This document shows positions 24,702 through 33,639 of a DNA stretch of 64,000 bases, one piece after another. Position numbers and translations under genes: made by a program. The notes under the pieces were generated by a model, which had not been told where the DNA came from, did not search any database, and saw only the letters and a list, made by a program, of their open reading frames with translations. Each line of letters opens with the position of its first letter. Positions within the stretch are counted from its first letter, which is position 1. The DNA comes from an uncultured Pseudomonadota bacterium (lineage in GTDB: Bacteria; Bdellovibrionota_B; Oligoflexia; Oligoflexales; CAIYRB01), in contig CAIYRB010000182.1 of the NCBI GenBank assembly GCA_903928445.1, positions 1 to 64,000 of the forward strand, written 5' to 3'.

Positions 24702-24868
24702 CGGCGCCTCCTTAGTCCAATGTCCTCTGCTGCATGACATGAAAGCACGCATGCGACACCTTGCTTTACTCCGGTCCCCTTTTGTTTTACACCGACATGC
24801 ACTTGGTCGAGCCTGACCTGTGCTAGACGAACCGACCGCCCCCCTCCCCTTCCGAATGGAGCTTAGCG

Positions 24869-25702
24869 ATGCACCAGCGACCAGCCCTGCGTTTTGACGA
24901 ATGGACTCGGGTGAAACCGGTCATCGGAATGCTTCACCTTGCGCCTTTGCCCGGGTCGCCTCAGGCAAGTCAAAGCCTTGCAGCAATCACCGAACGAGCC
25001 TTGAGTGACGCTGCCGCTTTGGCAGCTGGCGGTTGTCACGCCTTGATGATGGAAAATTTCGGTGATGTGCCATTTTATCCCGGCCGTGTTCCCGCTGTCG
25101 TGGTTGCGGCGATGACGGCGATCGCCGCTGCGGTGCGGCGTCAGACACCATTGCCGTTAGGAATTAACGTGCTGCGCAACGATGGGCAGAGTGCTCTGGC
25201 CGTGGCGATTGGCGCTGGTGCCGAGTTTATTCGGGTGAATGTATTGAGCGGCGCTCGCGTGACCGACCAGGGCTTAATCCAAGGCATCGCTCACGACCTC
25301 CTGCGCGACAAGGCACAGCTTGGCGCCACCGGGGTGCGCATCCTGGCCGATGCGGATGTCAAACATGCAGCTCCACTTGCGGCTCGAGATCTCGGCGACG
25401 AGGTCAAGGATTTGTTGCTGCGCGGTCTTGCAGACGCGGTCATCGTCTCTGGAAGCGGCACGGGTCAACCGGTGTCCATCGCTAAACTGAAGACGGTTAA
25501 GGAAGCTGCTCAAGGTCGCCCGGTCCTAATCGGCAGCGGTGCCACGGCTGCTTCTCTTGCCGAATTAGCTCCATATGCTGATGGTTTTATCGTCGGGACG
25601 GCATTGAAGCAAGATGGGATCTCTGTCAATCCGGTCGATCCCAAGCGCGTCAGGGAATTCATGGCCGCGCATCTGGCTTCTTGTCGCGCTCATTCGCCTT
25701 AA
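24869..25702 (+). CDS. BtpA/SgcQ-family protein
   Basis: 277 aa TIM-barrel-like protein of the BtpA family (KPVIGMLHLAPLPGSP at the start, ALMMENFGDVPF, LPLGINVLRND, EFIRVNVLSGARVTDQG, and a closing GSGATAASLAELAPYADGFIVGTALKQDG). BtpA helps stabilise photosystem I in cyanobacteria. In other bacteria the family is linked to sugar or nucleotide metabolism and its reaction is unknown. It stands alone, divergent from comF with 167 bases between in which I see no other feature. Confidence 0.85.
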   Translation: MHQRPALRFDEWTRVKPVIGMLHLAPLPGSPQASQSLAAITERALSDAAALAAGGCHALMMENFGDVPFYPGRVPAVVVAAMTAIAAAVRRQTPLPLGINVLRNDGQSALAVAIGAGAEFIRVNVLSGARVTDQGLIQGIAHDLLRDKAQLGATGVRILADADVKHAAPLAARDLGDEVKDLLLRGLADAVIVSGSGTGQPVSIAKLKTVKEAAQGRPVLIGSGATAASLAELAPYADGFIVGTALKQDGISVNPVDPKRVREFMAAHLASCRAHSP

Positions 25703-25852
25703 CGACCTGGGCTTGAAGGGTCAACGCGGCGCTTTCGAGGGTGCTGTCCAGGGCTTTGATGTTTGCTGGTTGCTGTACATTGCAATGGCCTTCGCTTCGA
25801 CCAGCTGCATATAAGAGCATCCGTTCACTGCAAGCAAAGGCCACCTCCCATC

Positions 25853-26387
25853 CTAGGATACGCGTCGAAGTGTGTTCATCGCTTTCATCAGTACTTGGTT
25901 GTGCTGGAGCTGATCGAGCTTTTCTAAGGTCGGTATGGTTTCTGGGTGACTCGCCTTGAGGCTCGCGATGATATTGCTTGCTTGTAGCTGGCGAAAGCCG
26001 ATTTCGAGAGCCCGGGTGACGACCATGTCGATTTCGTTCATTTCGCAGGGCTTCATGAGAAAATCACAGGCTCCGAGTCGGACTGCGTTGATGACGGTTT
26101 CGAGCGACCCGTAGCCGGTCAAAAAAACCACCGGGGTATTGTTTCCTGCGGCACGTATTTTGGTGAGCATCTCAATGCCGTTCATATGCGGCATTGAGAT
26201 GTCAGACAAAATCGCATGGGGGCGTGGCCACCGTTGGTTGATCCATGTTGGTCAAGAACTCCAGAGGATGGCGATACGAAGTGACATCATAGCCTAGGTG
26301 CGAGACCACAGAGACAAGTAGATCTCTGGTATCTTCCTCGTCTTCAATGATGACCAGGTGGCGGCGTAGCTGGGCGGTTGCTGTCAT
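25853..26387 (-). pseudogene. Response regulator interrupted by a frameshift
   Basis: Two overlapping frames join into one receiver protein of about 177 aa. Frame one starts at ATG 26387 with AAAGGA upstream and holds LVIIEDEEDTRDLL (acidic pocket). Frame two holds the phospho-acceptor ILSDISMPHMNG, VVFLTGYGS and the lysine in FLMKPCE, then a helical tail. The frames meet at a G5 run (26218-26222; C5 in the gene): four or seven bases would restore reading through ATPPHAILSD. It may be a true mutation, a slippage switch or a sequencing error. A sigma28-like promoter lies upstream. Confidence 0.82.
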
Positions 26388-26483
26388 AGGGGATCCTTTG
26401 CGGAGAGCAAGTAACAAGGTGGTACATGGTCCGGGTCCGATGACAGCCCTGCAACAAAAAGCGCTGGGAACCGCCACGGGTCC

Positions 26484-26510
26484 TTATCGGTCACCGCATG
26501 CGGATCTTTA
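26484..26510 (-). promoter_or_regulatory. Sigma28-like promoter for the response regulator
   Basis: Minus-strand TAAAGATC (26503-26510), exactly 11 bases, ACCGATAA (26484-26491). Twelve of 16 positions match TAAAGTTT-N11-GCCGATAA, including all of TAAAG and CCGATAA. Predicted start near 26478, about 90 bases before ATG 26387. Weaker than the other two sites, but in the right place. Confidence 0.5.
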
Positions 26511-26626
26511 TGCACCGTGGGTGACGCTCTTGTTGGTGTCGTTGTCATAAAGGAGCCGCAATGGGGTGGTAGGCTCGGCAGTTAAAGCTGGCGCCCTAGA
26601 TCCATCTGCGGGGTCAAAGCCCAGGA

Positions 26627-27073
26627 CTAAACATGATGGTAGCTAGTCCCCTTGAGGATGTTGACCGCTCTATAGAGCTGCTCCCAAAGCAGTAACCAGG
26701 CCATGTCACTGGTCAACGTTGCCTTTGATAAACACCAAGTCAACTGGGCATGCTGGCGGTGCGCTGGGCTGAGTCCGAGCGGCCCACCAATGAGAAAGGT
26801 CAGAGATTTGATCGCCGGGTTGTCGCAATGCTTTTGCAGTTGGCTGGCAAGCTGGGGCGACGTCCATTCCTGACCACGCTCGTCTAGGGCGATCAGAAGG
26901 TGGTCGCTGGCGGGCCTTAACAAGAGGCGTTCGAGCCCGCTATCGTCTTTGAGTTCGTGGCTCTCGATATGCATCGGCCTGGCTAGCGGCAACAAGCGCT
27001 CGGTGTACATCGACGCAAGGGAGCGGATCTCTGGGTAGGCAATCCGCCCGAGCTTGATGACGCGGATCCTCAA
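26627..27073 (-). CDS. rlmH: 23S rRNA (pseudouridine1915-N3)-methyltransferase
   Basis: SPOUT methyltransferase that modifies Psi1915 in helix 69 of 23S rRNA in the assembled ribosome. 148 aa, normal length. Family features are the start MRIRVIKLG, LIALDERGQEWTSPQLA, the SAM-binding knot FLIGGPLGLS, and the closing LLLWEQLYRAVNILKGTSYHH, whose terminal Tyr-His contacts the substrate. Its ATG overlaps the rsfS stop by four bases. Last gene of the L21-to-RlmH transcript. Confidence 0.95.
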   Translation of the reverse strand: MRIRVIKLGRIAYPEIRSLASMYTERLLPLARPMHIESHELKDDSGLERLLLRPASDHLLIALDERGQEWTSPQLASQLQKHCDNPAIKSLTFLIGGPLGLSPAHRQHAQLTWCLSKATLTSDMAWLLLWEQLYRAVNILKGTSYHHV

Positions 27074-27441
27074 GCTTCGGCCTTCGCCTCATCACCAGCG
27101 CCGATCGGCACCAGCTTGGCCTTTGGCCAGAGGCTTTCCAAGGCATAGTAGTTGCGAACGGCGTCGTAAAAGATGTGGATCAAAGTCGAGCCAAAGTCGA
27201 TCATGATCCAGTTGCCTGACTGCTTGCCTTCGACGGCGACCGGACGGACATTAAAGACGCGGCGGCAACGCTCTTCAATCGAGTCGGCAATAGCCCTGGT
27301 CTGGCGTTCATTTTCACCCGAGCAAACCAGTTGATAGTCGCACAAATCGGATAGTCCGCGTAGGTCTTGCACGATGCACCGCACGGCCTTTTTGTCGGCA
27401 GCGGCGAGCACAGCTTCACGAGCGATGTCTAAGGGAGTCAT
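27070..27441 (-). CDS. rsfS: Ribosomal silencing factor RsfS
   Basis: Binds ribosomal protein L14 and blocks joining of the subunits in stationary phase. 123 aa. Family motifs are DLRGLSDLCDYQLVCSGENERQ, RPVAVEGKQSGNWIMIDFG and HIFYDAVRNYYALESLW. It overlaps nadD by four bases and rlmH by four bases, so translation of the three is coupled. The C-terminal ten residues (GAGDEAKAEA) are a short acidic tail. Confidence 0.95.
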   Translation of the reverse strand: MTPLDIAREAVLAAADKKAVRCIVQDLRGLSDLCDYQLVCSGENERQTRAIADSIEERCRRVFNVRPVAVEGKQSGNWIMIDFGSTLIHIFYDAVRNYYALESLWPKAKLVPIGAGDEAKAEA

Positions 27442-28148
27442 AGCTGGTCCTTTGGTAGCGAATAAAGTTGATGATGCTTGATGTAGGACGCAACTGCCGG
27501 TGGCAGCCAGGCCGCAGCGGTGCTGTCTAAGGTTTGCTGCGTCAAAGCTTGACGCGCGCTGCTGCTTGCAGCGGCGCTGACGGCGGCGGTGATGAAGTAG
27601 GTGCGCTGTGAAGCGGCGCCGAGATTGGCTGATGCATCGGCTGGATTCCAGGTGAGCTCTAGGCCAAGAGCGGCGGCGGTTTGCTCTGTGGCTTCGGCCA
27701 AGCTTGTGGAGCCGGCGCGAGAGACGACGATCAGATGGGCTCGCTGCAGGATTTGCCGTGGTTCATGCCACTTTGGTAATGCCGCCCACTGATCTTGGCC
27801 GAGTAAAAAGCCAAGGCGTTCATTTGGCAACGCTGCGGCCAAATGGCGCAGGGTGTTGCTGGTGAAGCTTGGTCTGGGCAGGTCTCGCTCCAGGGGTAAC
27901 ACTTCGACACGTTGAGATAGGTGGCTAAAAGCAAGTCGTGCCATCGCCATGCGGTGATCAAAGCTGGTGGTCACCGTTTTAAGCTGCTCCCCGGTCGCGG
28001 GCGGCTGTGCCGCTGGAAGCACATAAACCTTGGCCTTAGGAAAGCGCAGCAGTGCCTGCTCGACACAACCGATGTGGCCGTCATGTGGGGGATCAAAGGT
28101 CCCGCCAAAGACGATGAGCGTGGGTTCATTAGGCGTGGTGATCGGCAC
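27438..28148 (-). CDS. nadD: Nicotinate-nucleotide adenylyltransferase
   Basis: Converts nicotinate mononucleotide and ATP to deamido-NAD in NAD synthesis. 236 aa, slightly long. The nucleotidyltransferase signature GGTFDPPHDGH (15-25) is intact, as is LGQDQWAALPKWHEP. The C-terminal ISSTxIR-like motif is loosely kept as AASSSARQAL. GTG start at 28148. Its first 20 bases overlap the end of obgE in another frame, and its stop overlaps the rsfS start. Confidence 0.92.
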   Translation of the reverse strand: MPITTPNEPTLIVFGGTFDPPHDGHIGCVEQALLRFPKAKVYVLPAAQPPATGEQLKTVTTSFDHRMAMARLAFSHLSQRVEVLPLERDLPRPSFTSNTLRHLAAALPNERLGFLLGQDQWAALPKWHEPRQILQRAHLIVVSRAGSTSLAEATEQTAAALGLELTWNPADASANLGAASQRTYFITAAVSAAASSSARQALTQQTLDSTAAAWLPPAVASYIKHHQLYSLPKDQL

Positions 28149-29208
28149 GGCGACTCACGATCATAGGGCTCGATGCTTCGTCAGCTGCCGCTAGGGCCGC
28201 TTTCTCCTCGGTCACGAGGTCATAGAGGCGGCGCTTTAGCGCGAGCAAACCTTGGCCGGACACGGCGGAAATCGCCATCACTTCATAGCCCGCAGCAACG
28301 ATGGGCACCATGGCGTCCGCTAAGGTTTGCGCGCAGATTAGGTCGGACTTATTCAAAATCACCACGGAGCGTTTGCCCGCAAGCTCAGAACTGAAGTTCG
28401 CCAGCTCGACCTTGAGGATTTCGAGTGCTTCGATCGGGGTGCGCTCTTCAGAGAACGCGTCGATGACATAGGCGATCAAACTAGTACGCTCAAGATGCTT
28501 AAGGAATTGCAGGCCAAGACCACGGCCCTCGCTAGCCCCTTCGAGCAAGCCCGGTACATCCGCCATCACCACCGAGCGCGTCACGTAGTCGCCATCGTCG
28601 ATTTCGACGACGCCTAAATTCGGCACCAGCGTGGTGAAAGGATAGTCGGCGATCTTCGGTCTTGCAGCGCTGACTCGGCTTAGCAACGTCGATTTGCCGG
28701 CGTTGGGAAAACCAGCCAGTCCGACGTCGGCCAGCAGTTTAAGCTCAAGCTTCAGTTCGCGTTCTTCACCGGGCCCACCTGGTCGGAACTCCTCCGGGGC
28801 CTGGTGCGTCGGCTTGACCCAGTGGGTGTTGCCTAGGCCGTGCCGGCCGCCCTTTGCGACTTGCAGGAGGTCGCCGTCACATAATAGTTCGCCTAGGGTC
28901 TCGCCGGTCACAGCATCGATCACCACGGTGCCAACCGGTACCGGGATGATCAGGTCTTCGCCGCAGGCCCCGCGGCACTTGTTGCTGCCGCCTCGGACAC
29001 CGTCCTCAGCGCCGTAGATGGCGCGGTAACGTAGCGAACTTAAAGTGTTCAGGCGGTTCGTTCCAAGCAGTTTAACACTGCCGCCGGTGCCGCCGTCGCC
29101 ACCGTCAGGTCCGAGTTTGGCTCGACCCTTGGCAGCCATAAAGCTGACGATACCGTGGCCGCCGCGGCCAGCCTTGACCAAGATCTCGATGCTGTCGATA
29201 AACTTCAT
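28129..29208 (-). CDS. obgE: GTPase Obg/CgtA
   Basis: Ribosome-associated GTPase for 50S assembly and stress control. 359 aa. The N-terminal glycine-rich Obg fold (GRGGHGIVSF, GPDGGDGGTGGSV) is followed by the G domain: G1 GFPNAGKST, switch TTLVPNLGVV, G3 DVPGLLEGASEGRGLG, G4 LNKSDL. The protein ends soon after the G domain, so the variable C-terminal OCT domain is lacking. ATG 29208 gives the family start MKFIDSIEI. Normal place directly after L27. Confidence 0.95.
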   Translation of the reverse strand: MKFIDSIEILVKAGRGGHGIVSFMAAKGRAKLGPDGGDGGTGGSVKLLGTNRLNTLSSLRYRAIYGAEDGVRGGSNKCRGACGEDLIIPVPVGTVVIDAVTGETLGELLCDGDLLQVAKGGRHGLGNTHWVKPTHQAPEEFRPGGPGEERELKLELKLLADVGLAGFPNAGKSTLLSRVSAARPKIADYPFTTLVPNLGVVEIDDGDYVTRSVVMADVPGLLEGASEGRGLGLQFLKHLERTSLIAYVIDAFSEERTPIEALEILKVELANFSSELAGKRSVVILNKSDLICAQTLADAMVPIVAAGYEVMAISAVSGQGLLALKRRLYDLVTEEKAALAAADEASSPMIVSRRADHHA

Positions 29209-29302
29209 GTGAACGCCGTCTGTGTGAGAGAAATGTGGCAAGCTAGCGGCAGGAAAAAGCGTCAAGGCCAAGGCAGAGGGAAAGGGAGAATCGTACTTTC
29301 AA

Positions 29303-29332
29303 GGGAAAAGCCCGGAACCACAAGATCCCAGG
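29303..29332 (-). terminator. Possible terminator between rpmA and obgE
   Basis: Reading the minus strand, a hairpin with arms CCTGGGAT and GTTCCGGG (29311-29332, with wobble pairs) is followed by CTTTTCCC. It lies about 40 bases past the rpmA stop and 100 before obgE. It may reduce read-through from ribosomal protein genes. The T-run is short. Confidence 0.35.
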
Positions 29333-29368
29333 CTGACTGTTGCTTAACCTGCCTCGCGGGGAGGTGGA

Positions 29369-29626
29369 TTAAGCTAAGGGCTGAACGCTGACGCGCTTGC
29401 GGTTGCCAGCGGTCGTCTCGTAGGAGACCACGCCGTCGACCAATGCAAACAACGTGAAATCGCGGCCTAAGCCGACGTTGGTACCATTCTTGACGGTGCC
29501 GCCAACTTGACGAACCAGGATGCTGCCCGCGGTAACGGATTGGCCGCCGTAGACTTTAACGCCACGGTACTGGGGGTTTGAATCCCGACCGTTTCGACTA
29601 CTGCCGCCTGCTTTCTTGTGTGCCAT
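29369..29626 (-). CDS. rpmA: 50S ribosomal protein L27
   Basis: 85 aa, near the peptidyl transferase centre. It starts directly [17 protein letters not shown] without the cleavable N-terminal extension found in Firmicutes. The rest ([37 protein letters not shown]) is standard. It follows rplU by 18 bases. Confidence 0.97.
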   Translation of the reverse strand: MAHKKAGGSSRNGRDSNPQYRGVKVYGGQSVTAGSILVRQVGGTVKNGTNVGLGRDFTLFALVDGVVSYETTAGNRKRVSVQPLA

Positions 29627-29644
29627 GGTCTTGGACCTTCTGTT

Positions 29645-29953
29645 TTAGGCGTTGATAGCGCCGATTTCGAGCACGGTGATCGGTTGACGATGGCCGTACG
29701 TGCGCTTGTAATTCTTCCGGCGCTTGTATTTAAACACCGTGATTTTGTCCGCTTTTTCTTGGCTCTTGATCGTGGCGCTGACCGAGGCGCCGGCTACTGT
29801 TGGAGCCCCCACCTTAATCGTCGCACCGCCAACCAAAAGCACTTGGTCGAACGTAAATTTATCACCGACGTTGCCGGGAACCCGGTCAATCGTTAGGGTT
29901 TCGCCTTGGGCTACTTTGAACTGCCGAGAGCCGGCCCGTATCACCGCGTACAT
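29645..29953 (-). CDS. rplU: 50S ribosomal protein L21
   Basis: 102 aa, binds 23S rRNA. Standard start MYAVIRAGSRQFKVAQGE and end KRRKNYKRTYGHRQPITVLEI. GGAGGAAG lies about 9 bases before ATG 29953, which fixes the start against an upstream extension to 30019. First gene of the rplU-rpmA-obgE-nadD-rsfS-rlmH transcript. Confidence 0.97.
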   Translation of the reverse strand: MYAVIRAGSRQFKVAQGETLTIDRVPGNVGDKFTFDQVLLVGGATIKVGAPTVAGASVSATIKSQEKADKITVFKYKRRKNYKRTYGHRQPITVLEIGAINA

Positions 29954-29997
29954 CTTGAGACTTCCTCCGAAACTGGATACCTCTTTGCGAGGGCCCC

Positions 29998-30026
29998 ATA
30001 GTGGTCGAACCGATCCCATCTGTCAA
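29998..30026 (-). promoter_or_regulatory. Sigma70 promoter for the rplU operon
   Basis: Minus-strand perfect TTGACA (30021-30026), 17-base spacer, CACTAT (29998-30003). Predicted start near 29991, leader about 38 bases. The -10 is only half matched. Between it and the divergent gene at 30149 I see just a small GAATAA/TTATTC inverted repeat (30091-30109). Confidence 0.5.
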
Positions 30027-30148
30027 CCGGAAAGGAGCTTTGTTTAGGCTAGGCGCGACGCGATGGACAGACCGACGCTCCGACGGCTATGAATAACGGG
30101 TTCTTATTCCTATAATATGATCTTAGAGCGGACGGAGAGTTTCGAACG

Positions 30149-32692
30149 ATGGCCACTTGCAGATGCCGGCGCGACGCACCGAACCATTCCTTTGGCGGCG
30201 AGCTGCCGACGCCCCATTACCCACCAAACCTCGAGATTGAGCCGGTTCACCTAGATATTTCGCTGACTTTGGCTATCGAGGCGGAGACTGCCAAGGCGTT
30301 GGTACGGACCACGGTGGTGGCGCGAAAGGCCGGCACTAAGACCTTGGTTTTAGATGGCATCGATTTTCTTGGTCTAGTCGTCGTGGCTGAGGTGGATGCT
30401 CCGCAGTTGACTTATGATGGCAAGAAGATCGTGCTGACGTGGGCCAGACCATTTGCCCACGGTGAGCAGCGCTCGGTCGCTTTGAGTTACCGGGTTGAGC
30501 ACCCGATATCAGGGATGTTTTTTAAAGCTCCAAATGCCGCTGATCCAGCCAAGCCGCTGGCGGTGGCGACGGACCACGAAACCGAACTTGCCCGCTACTG
30601 GCTCGCCTGCATCGACCAACCCAACGTCCGAACGACCCTGGCGTTTCATATCACCGCCTCGGACTCGCTGAGTATTTTGGCCAACGGCACGTTGGAGTCC
30701 GAGGAGGTCCATGGAGACGGCACGAAAACCGCGCATTGGCGGCTAGATCAACGTTGCCCCAGTTATTTGGTGTGCTTTGCGGTGGGGGATTTTACCCGCT
30801 TTGATGACGGCACTTTTGACCAGTTGCCGGTCGCCTACTTCGGCTGCAGAGATTTTAGCCCCCATGACCTGGAGCTTAGCTTTGGCCGCACCAAGGCGAT
30901 GCTCAGCTGGATCACCAAGCGCCTCGGTGTGCCATTTCCTTTTCCTAAATATTATCAGTTTGCGTTGCCGGATTACGGCGGAGCCATGGAGAACATCTCC
31001 CTGGTTAGCTGGAACGACGACCTGGTCTGCGATGAACGCAGCATTGCCGAGGGCGGCTGGTTGACCGATCAGGTGAATATCCATGAGATGGCCCATTCCT
31101 ATTTCGGCGACCTGGTGGTGTGTCGAGACTTCGCCCATGCTTGGTTAAAGGAGTCGTGGGCGACCTATATGGAGACCTGCTGGCTTGAAGACAGTAAGGG
31201 CAGCGACGAGCAGCTCTATGACCTTTATTCAAATGCTCAGCGCTATATCGAGGAGGTCCAAGATAGCTACGCCAGGCCCTTAGTGACGCGGACGTTTACC
31301 TCATCATGGCAGATGTACGACCGCCATCTCTATCCTGGCGGAGCCTGTCGGTTGCACACCTTGCGCCATGAAATCGGCGATGCCCTGTTTTGGCAAGCGG
31401 TGACGGAATACCTGCAGACTTTTCGTGATCAGGTTGTGGAGACCCATGACTTTCAGCGCATGCTGGAGAAGCATGCTGGCAGGTCGTTGCAAAAGCTGTT
31501 TGACCAGTGGGTTTACACGGCGAGCTATCCGCAGCTGAAGGTCGCCTTTAGCTTTGACGCGGAAAGACACGTGGGCTCCTTTACGATCGAGCAGAAGCAG
31601 GTGGATGAAAAGGCGCAGATTCCAGCCTTCGAACTGCATACAGAGATTGCTTGGACGATCGGCGGCGAAGACTTTAATCAAAAGATCGCTTTGACAGAAG
31701 CCCGGCACACCTTCCAGGTCGCGATGTCGCAAGATCCTGAGCAGGTTCGCTTTGACCCATGCTGGAAGGTTCTGCATTCGCTTGATTTTGATCCCGGCTC
31801 AGCAAAACTCAAGGAGCAGCTGAGCAAGGCTAAGGATGTTCCCGGGCGCATCCATGCCGCGCAGCAGCTAGCGAAGACCGGCAAACGAGCGGATCTCCGG
31901 GCGGTTCAGTCCGCTTACGGCGGGGAGACATTTTGGGGCGTGCGTTGTGAGATGATCAAAGCGCTAGCGAGCAGTAAATCGGAAGAGGGTATTGCCGCCT
32001 TGGTCGGAATCATCGCGGTCGAAGAAGATCCCCTGGTTTTGCCCACCGTCTTTAGCCAGGCCGGGCTGCTCCGTGATGAGCGGATTCAAGCGGCTTTGGT
32101 CCAGCGGCATGGTCGAGGTGGTCTGGGTCCCAAGGCGCAGGCGTCGCTTTACAGCGCCTTAGGTAAACAGCGCGACCGTGCCCCGCTGGACTTGTTGCAG
32201 GCGGCGGCAAGGATCACCCACCCGCGACATGGGGTCGAACAAGCGACGGCCTTGGCCGCACTCGGTCAAACCCGGCGCCCCGAAGTGGTGCCGCAGCTTC
32301 TGGTGGCCACCGCACCAGGTGAGACCCCGTACCGAGCTCGTGGTGGCGCCTTGCGTGGACTAGCGGCGATCGTACCCTATGTTGAACGCGGTCTTCAGGC
32401 CCAGATCATCGAGCGCTGCGCCGATCTACTGCGCGACCCTGAAGCCAGTGTGCGCAAAGAGGCCGCCAAGGCGCTGAGCGCCGCCAGGGCGACTGGTGAG
32501 ATAGCAGCGCTTGAGGCCTATAGGCTACGCGTTCCGCTGCAGGAGCAGGTGGCCATCGATCCGCTGCTCAAAGGCCTGCGGAGCGGCGCCGCAACGCCTT
32601 TAAAAGCGCTGGAAGAACAGGTCAATACCTTGCAAACTAAGCTCAGATCGCTAAACGAAAGGCTACAAGACCTCGAAGATAAAGGCCGCTGA
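30149..32692 (+). CDS. M1-family metallo-aminopeptidase with HEAT-repeat C-terminus
   Basis: 847 aa. The substrate motif GAMEN is at 278-282. The zinc site is HEMAH (H312, E313, H316) with E335 in LKESWA 18 residues later. Residues 540-820 form alpha-helical HEAT-like repeats (for example YSALGKQRDRAPLDLLQAAA), and the last 30 residues are a coiled coil (LEEQVNTLQTKLRSLNERLQDL). No signal peptide, so it is likely a cytosolic exopeptidase removing N-terminal residues from peptides. A TATAAT at 30111-30116 may be its -10 box. The hydrolase gene starts two bases past its stop. Confidence 0.92.
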   Translation: MATCRCRRDAPNHSFGGELPTPHYPPNLEIEPVHLDISLTLAIEAETAKALVRTTVVARKAGTKTLVLDGIDFLGLVVVAEVDAPQLTYDGKKIVLTWARPFAHGEQRSVALSYRVEHPISGMFFKAPNAADPAKPLAVATDHETELARYWLACIDQPNVRTTLAFHITASDSLSILANGTLESEEVHGDGTKTAHWRLDQRCPSYLVCFAVGDFTRFDDGTFDQLPVAYFGCRDFSPHDLELSFGRTKAMLSWITKRLGVPFPFPKYYQFALPDYGGAMENISLVSWNDDLVCDERSIAEGGWLTDQVNIHEMAHSYFGDLVVCRDFAHAWLKESWATYMETCWLEDSKGSDEQLYDLYSNAQRYIEEVQDSYARPLVTRTFTSSWQMYDRHLYPGGACRLHTLRHEIGDALFWQAVTEYLQTFRDQVVETHDFQRMLEKHAGRSLQKLFDQWVYTASYPQLKVAFSFDAERHVGSFTIEQKQVDEKAQIPAFELHTEIAWTIGGEDFNQKIALTEARHTFQVAMSQDPEQVRFDPCWKVLHSLDFDPGSAKLKEQLSKAKDVPGRIHAAQQLAKTGKRADLRAVQSAYGGETFWGVRCEMIKALASSKSEEGIAALVGIIAVEEDPLVLPTVFSQAGLLRDERIQAALVQRHGRGGLGPKAQASLYSALGKQRDRAPLDLLQAAARITHPRHGVEQATALAALGQTRRPEVVPQLLVATAPGETPYRARGGALRGLAAIVPYVERGLQAQIIERCADLLRDPEASVRKEAAKALSAARATGEIAALEAYRLRVPLQEQVAIDPLLKGLRSGAATPLKALEEQVNTLQTKLRSLNERLQDLEDKGR

Positions 32693-32694
32693 TC

Positions 32695-33501
32695 ATGCCG
32701 ACACTGAAGGCGACGTCTGGTGATATCTATTACGAAGTCAACGGCCAAGGCCCCCCGCTCGTCCTGCTTCGCGGCTTGGGCCGCACAGTGCGTCACTGGC
32801 TTGGTTACGAAAAGGACTTGGCTGAGCAGGCCGGGGTGCAGGTGATTACGATCGACTTGCGCGGTATGGGAGGGTCGACGGCAACGGCCAAGTGGAGTCA
32901 CTCGATCTTTGCGCATGCTGATGACGTCACGGCCGTCATGGACCACCTCAAGATCGATAAAGCGCACATCATGGGAGTGTCGCTTGGCGGGATGGTGACG
33001 CTGGCGCTTGGCATTAAATTTCCGGCCAGGTGTCGTTCGTTGATCGTTATGAATACCAGCATCGCCGGCCAGGGCGTGTTGCGGTTATCGCCGCGGGCCG
33101 TGTTGACCTTGGCACAGGCGGCGCGGTTTCGTGATGAGCGGTTTCATGCTCGTCTGGTTGATGTGTTGGTTTCGCCGTCTAGTCTGCCTGTCGCTAGGGC
33201 GAAGATCACACGTGAGTACGCCGCCATTGCCAAGGACGAAGGCCTTTATTTTTGGATGGTGCTAAAGCAACTCGTTGCGGCGGCACGGTTTTTAGTCAAA
33301 AAAGATTTACAGCAGATGCAGGTGCCAACCTTGGTCCTCTATGGGACCGACGATCGGTTCGTGCCTAATACCAATAGCGAGAAGCTGGCGCAGCTTTTGC
33401 CTTGCGCCAGATTGCAGCCGATTGCTCAAGCTGGCCATGAAATCAGCTTGGATCGGCCGAAGGAATTGTCGCAGGCGGTAGCCGATTGGTTGCGAGGCTA
33501 A
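32695..33501 (+). CDS. Alpha/beta-hydrolase fold protein
   Basis: 268 aa. The nucleophile elbow GVSLGG has S96; the acid is the Asp in YGTDDRFVPN; the histidine is H248 in AGHE. All three catalytic positions are present. The oxyanion region reads LLRGLGRTVRHW. It resembles esterases and 3-oxoadipate enol-lactonase-like enzymes, but the substrate cannot be told. It starts two bases after the aminopeptidase stop and is likely co-transcribed with it. Confidence 0.85.
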   Translation: MPTLKATSGDIYYEVNGQGPPLVLLRGLGRTVRHWLGYEKDLAEQAGVQVITIDLRGMGGSTATAKWSHSIFAHADDVTAVMDHLKIDKAHIMGVSLGGMVTLALGIKFPARCRSLIVMNTSIAGQGVLRLSPRAVLTLAQAARFRDERFHARLVDVLVSPSSLPVARAKITREYAAIAKDEGLYFWMVLKQLVAAARFLVKKDLQQMQVPTLVLYGTDDRFVPNTNSEKLAQLLPCARLQPIAQAGHEISLDRPKELSQAVADWLRG

Positions 33502-33639
33502 GGGCCGGTCCACAATCAAGACCAACTTCGCTGACGCCCCGCTGGTGGCTGGGAAAGTTCTGCCGGTAGACGGGTCGACTTCGCCTAGCCGGAGCGCTCC
33601 CACCGGCGATAACCCATTGAGTTTTATCGCGCGAGGCGG

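Noticed and set aside
25659-25844. 61-codon minus-strand frame after the response regulator
   Set aside because: It overlaps the end of the BtpA-family gene by 44 bases and its possible ribosome-binding site touches the start codon. The rest of 25703-25852 holds no other signal. A small peptide is not excluded.
26388-26626. Possible small gene or RNA between the response regulator and rlmH
   Set aside because: Only a shadow-like plus-strand frame (26347-26550) and the sigma28-like site are seen; no hairpin with T-run.
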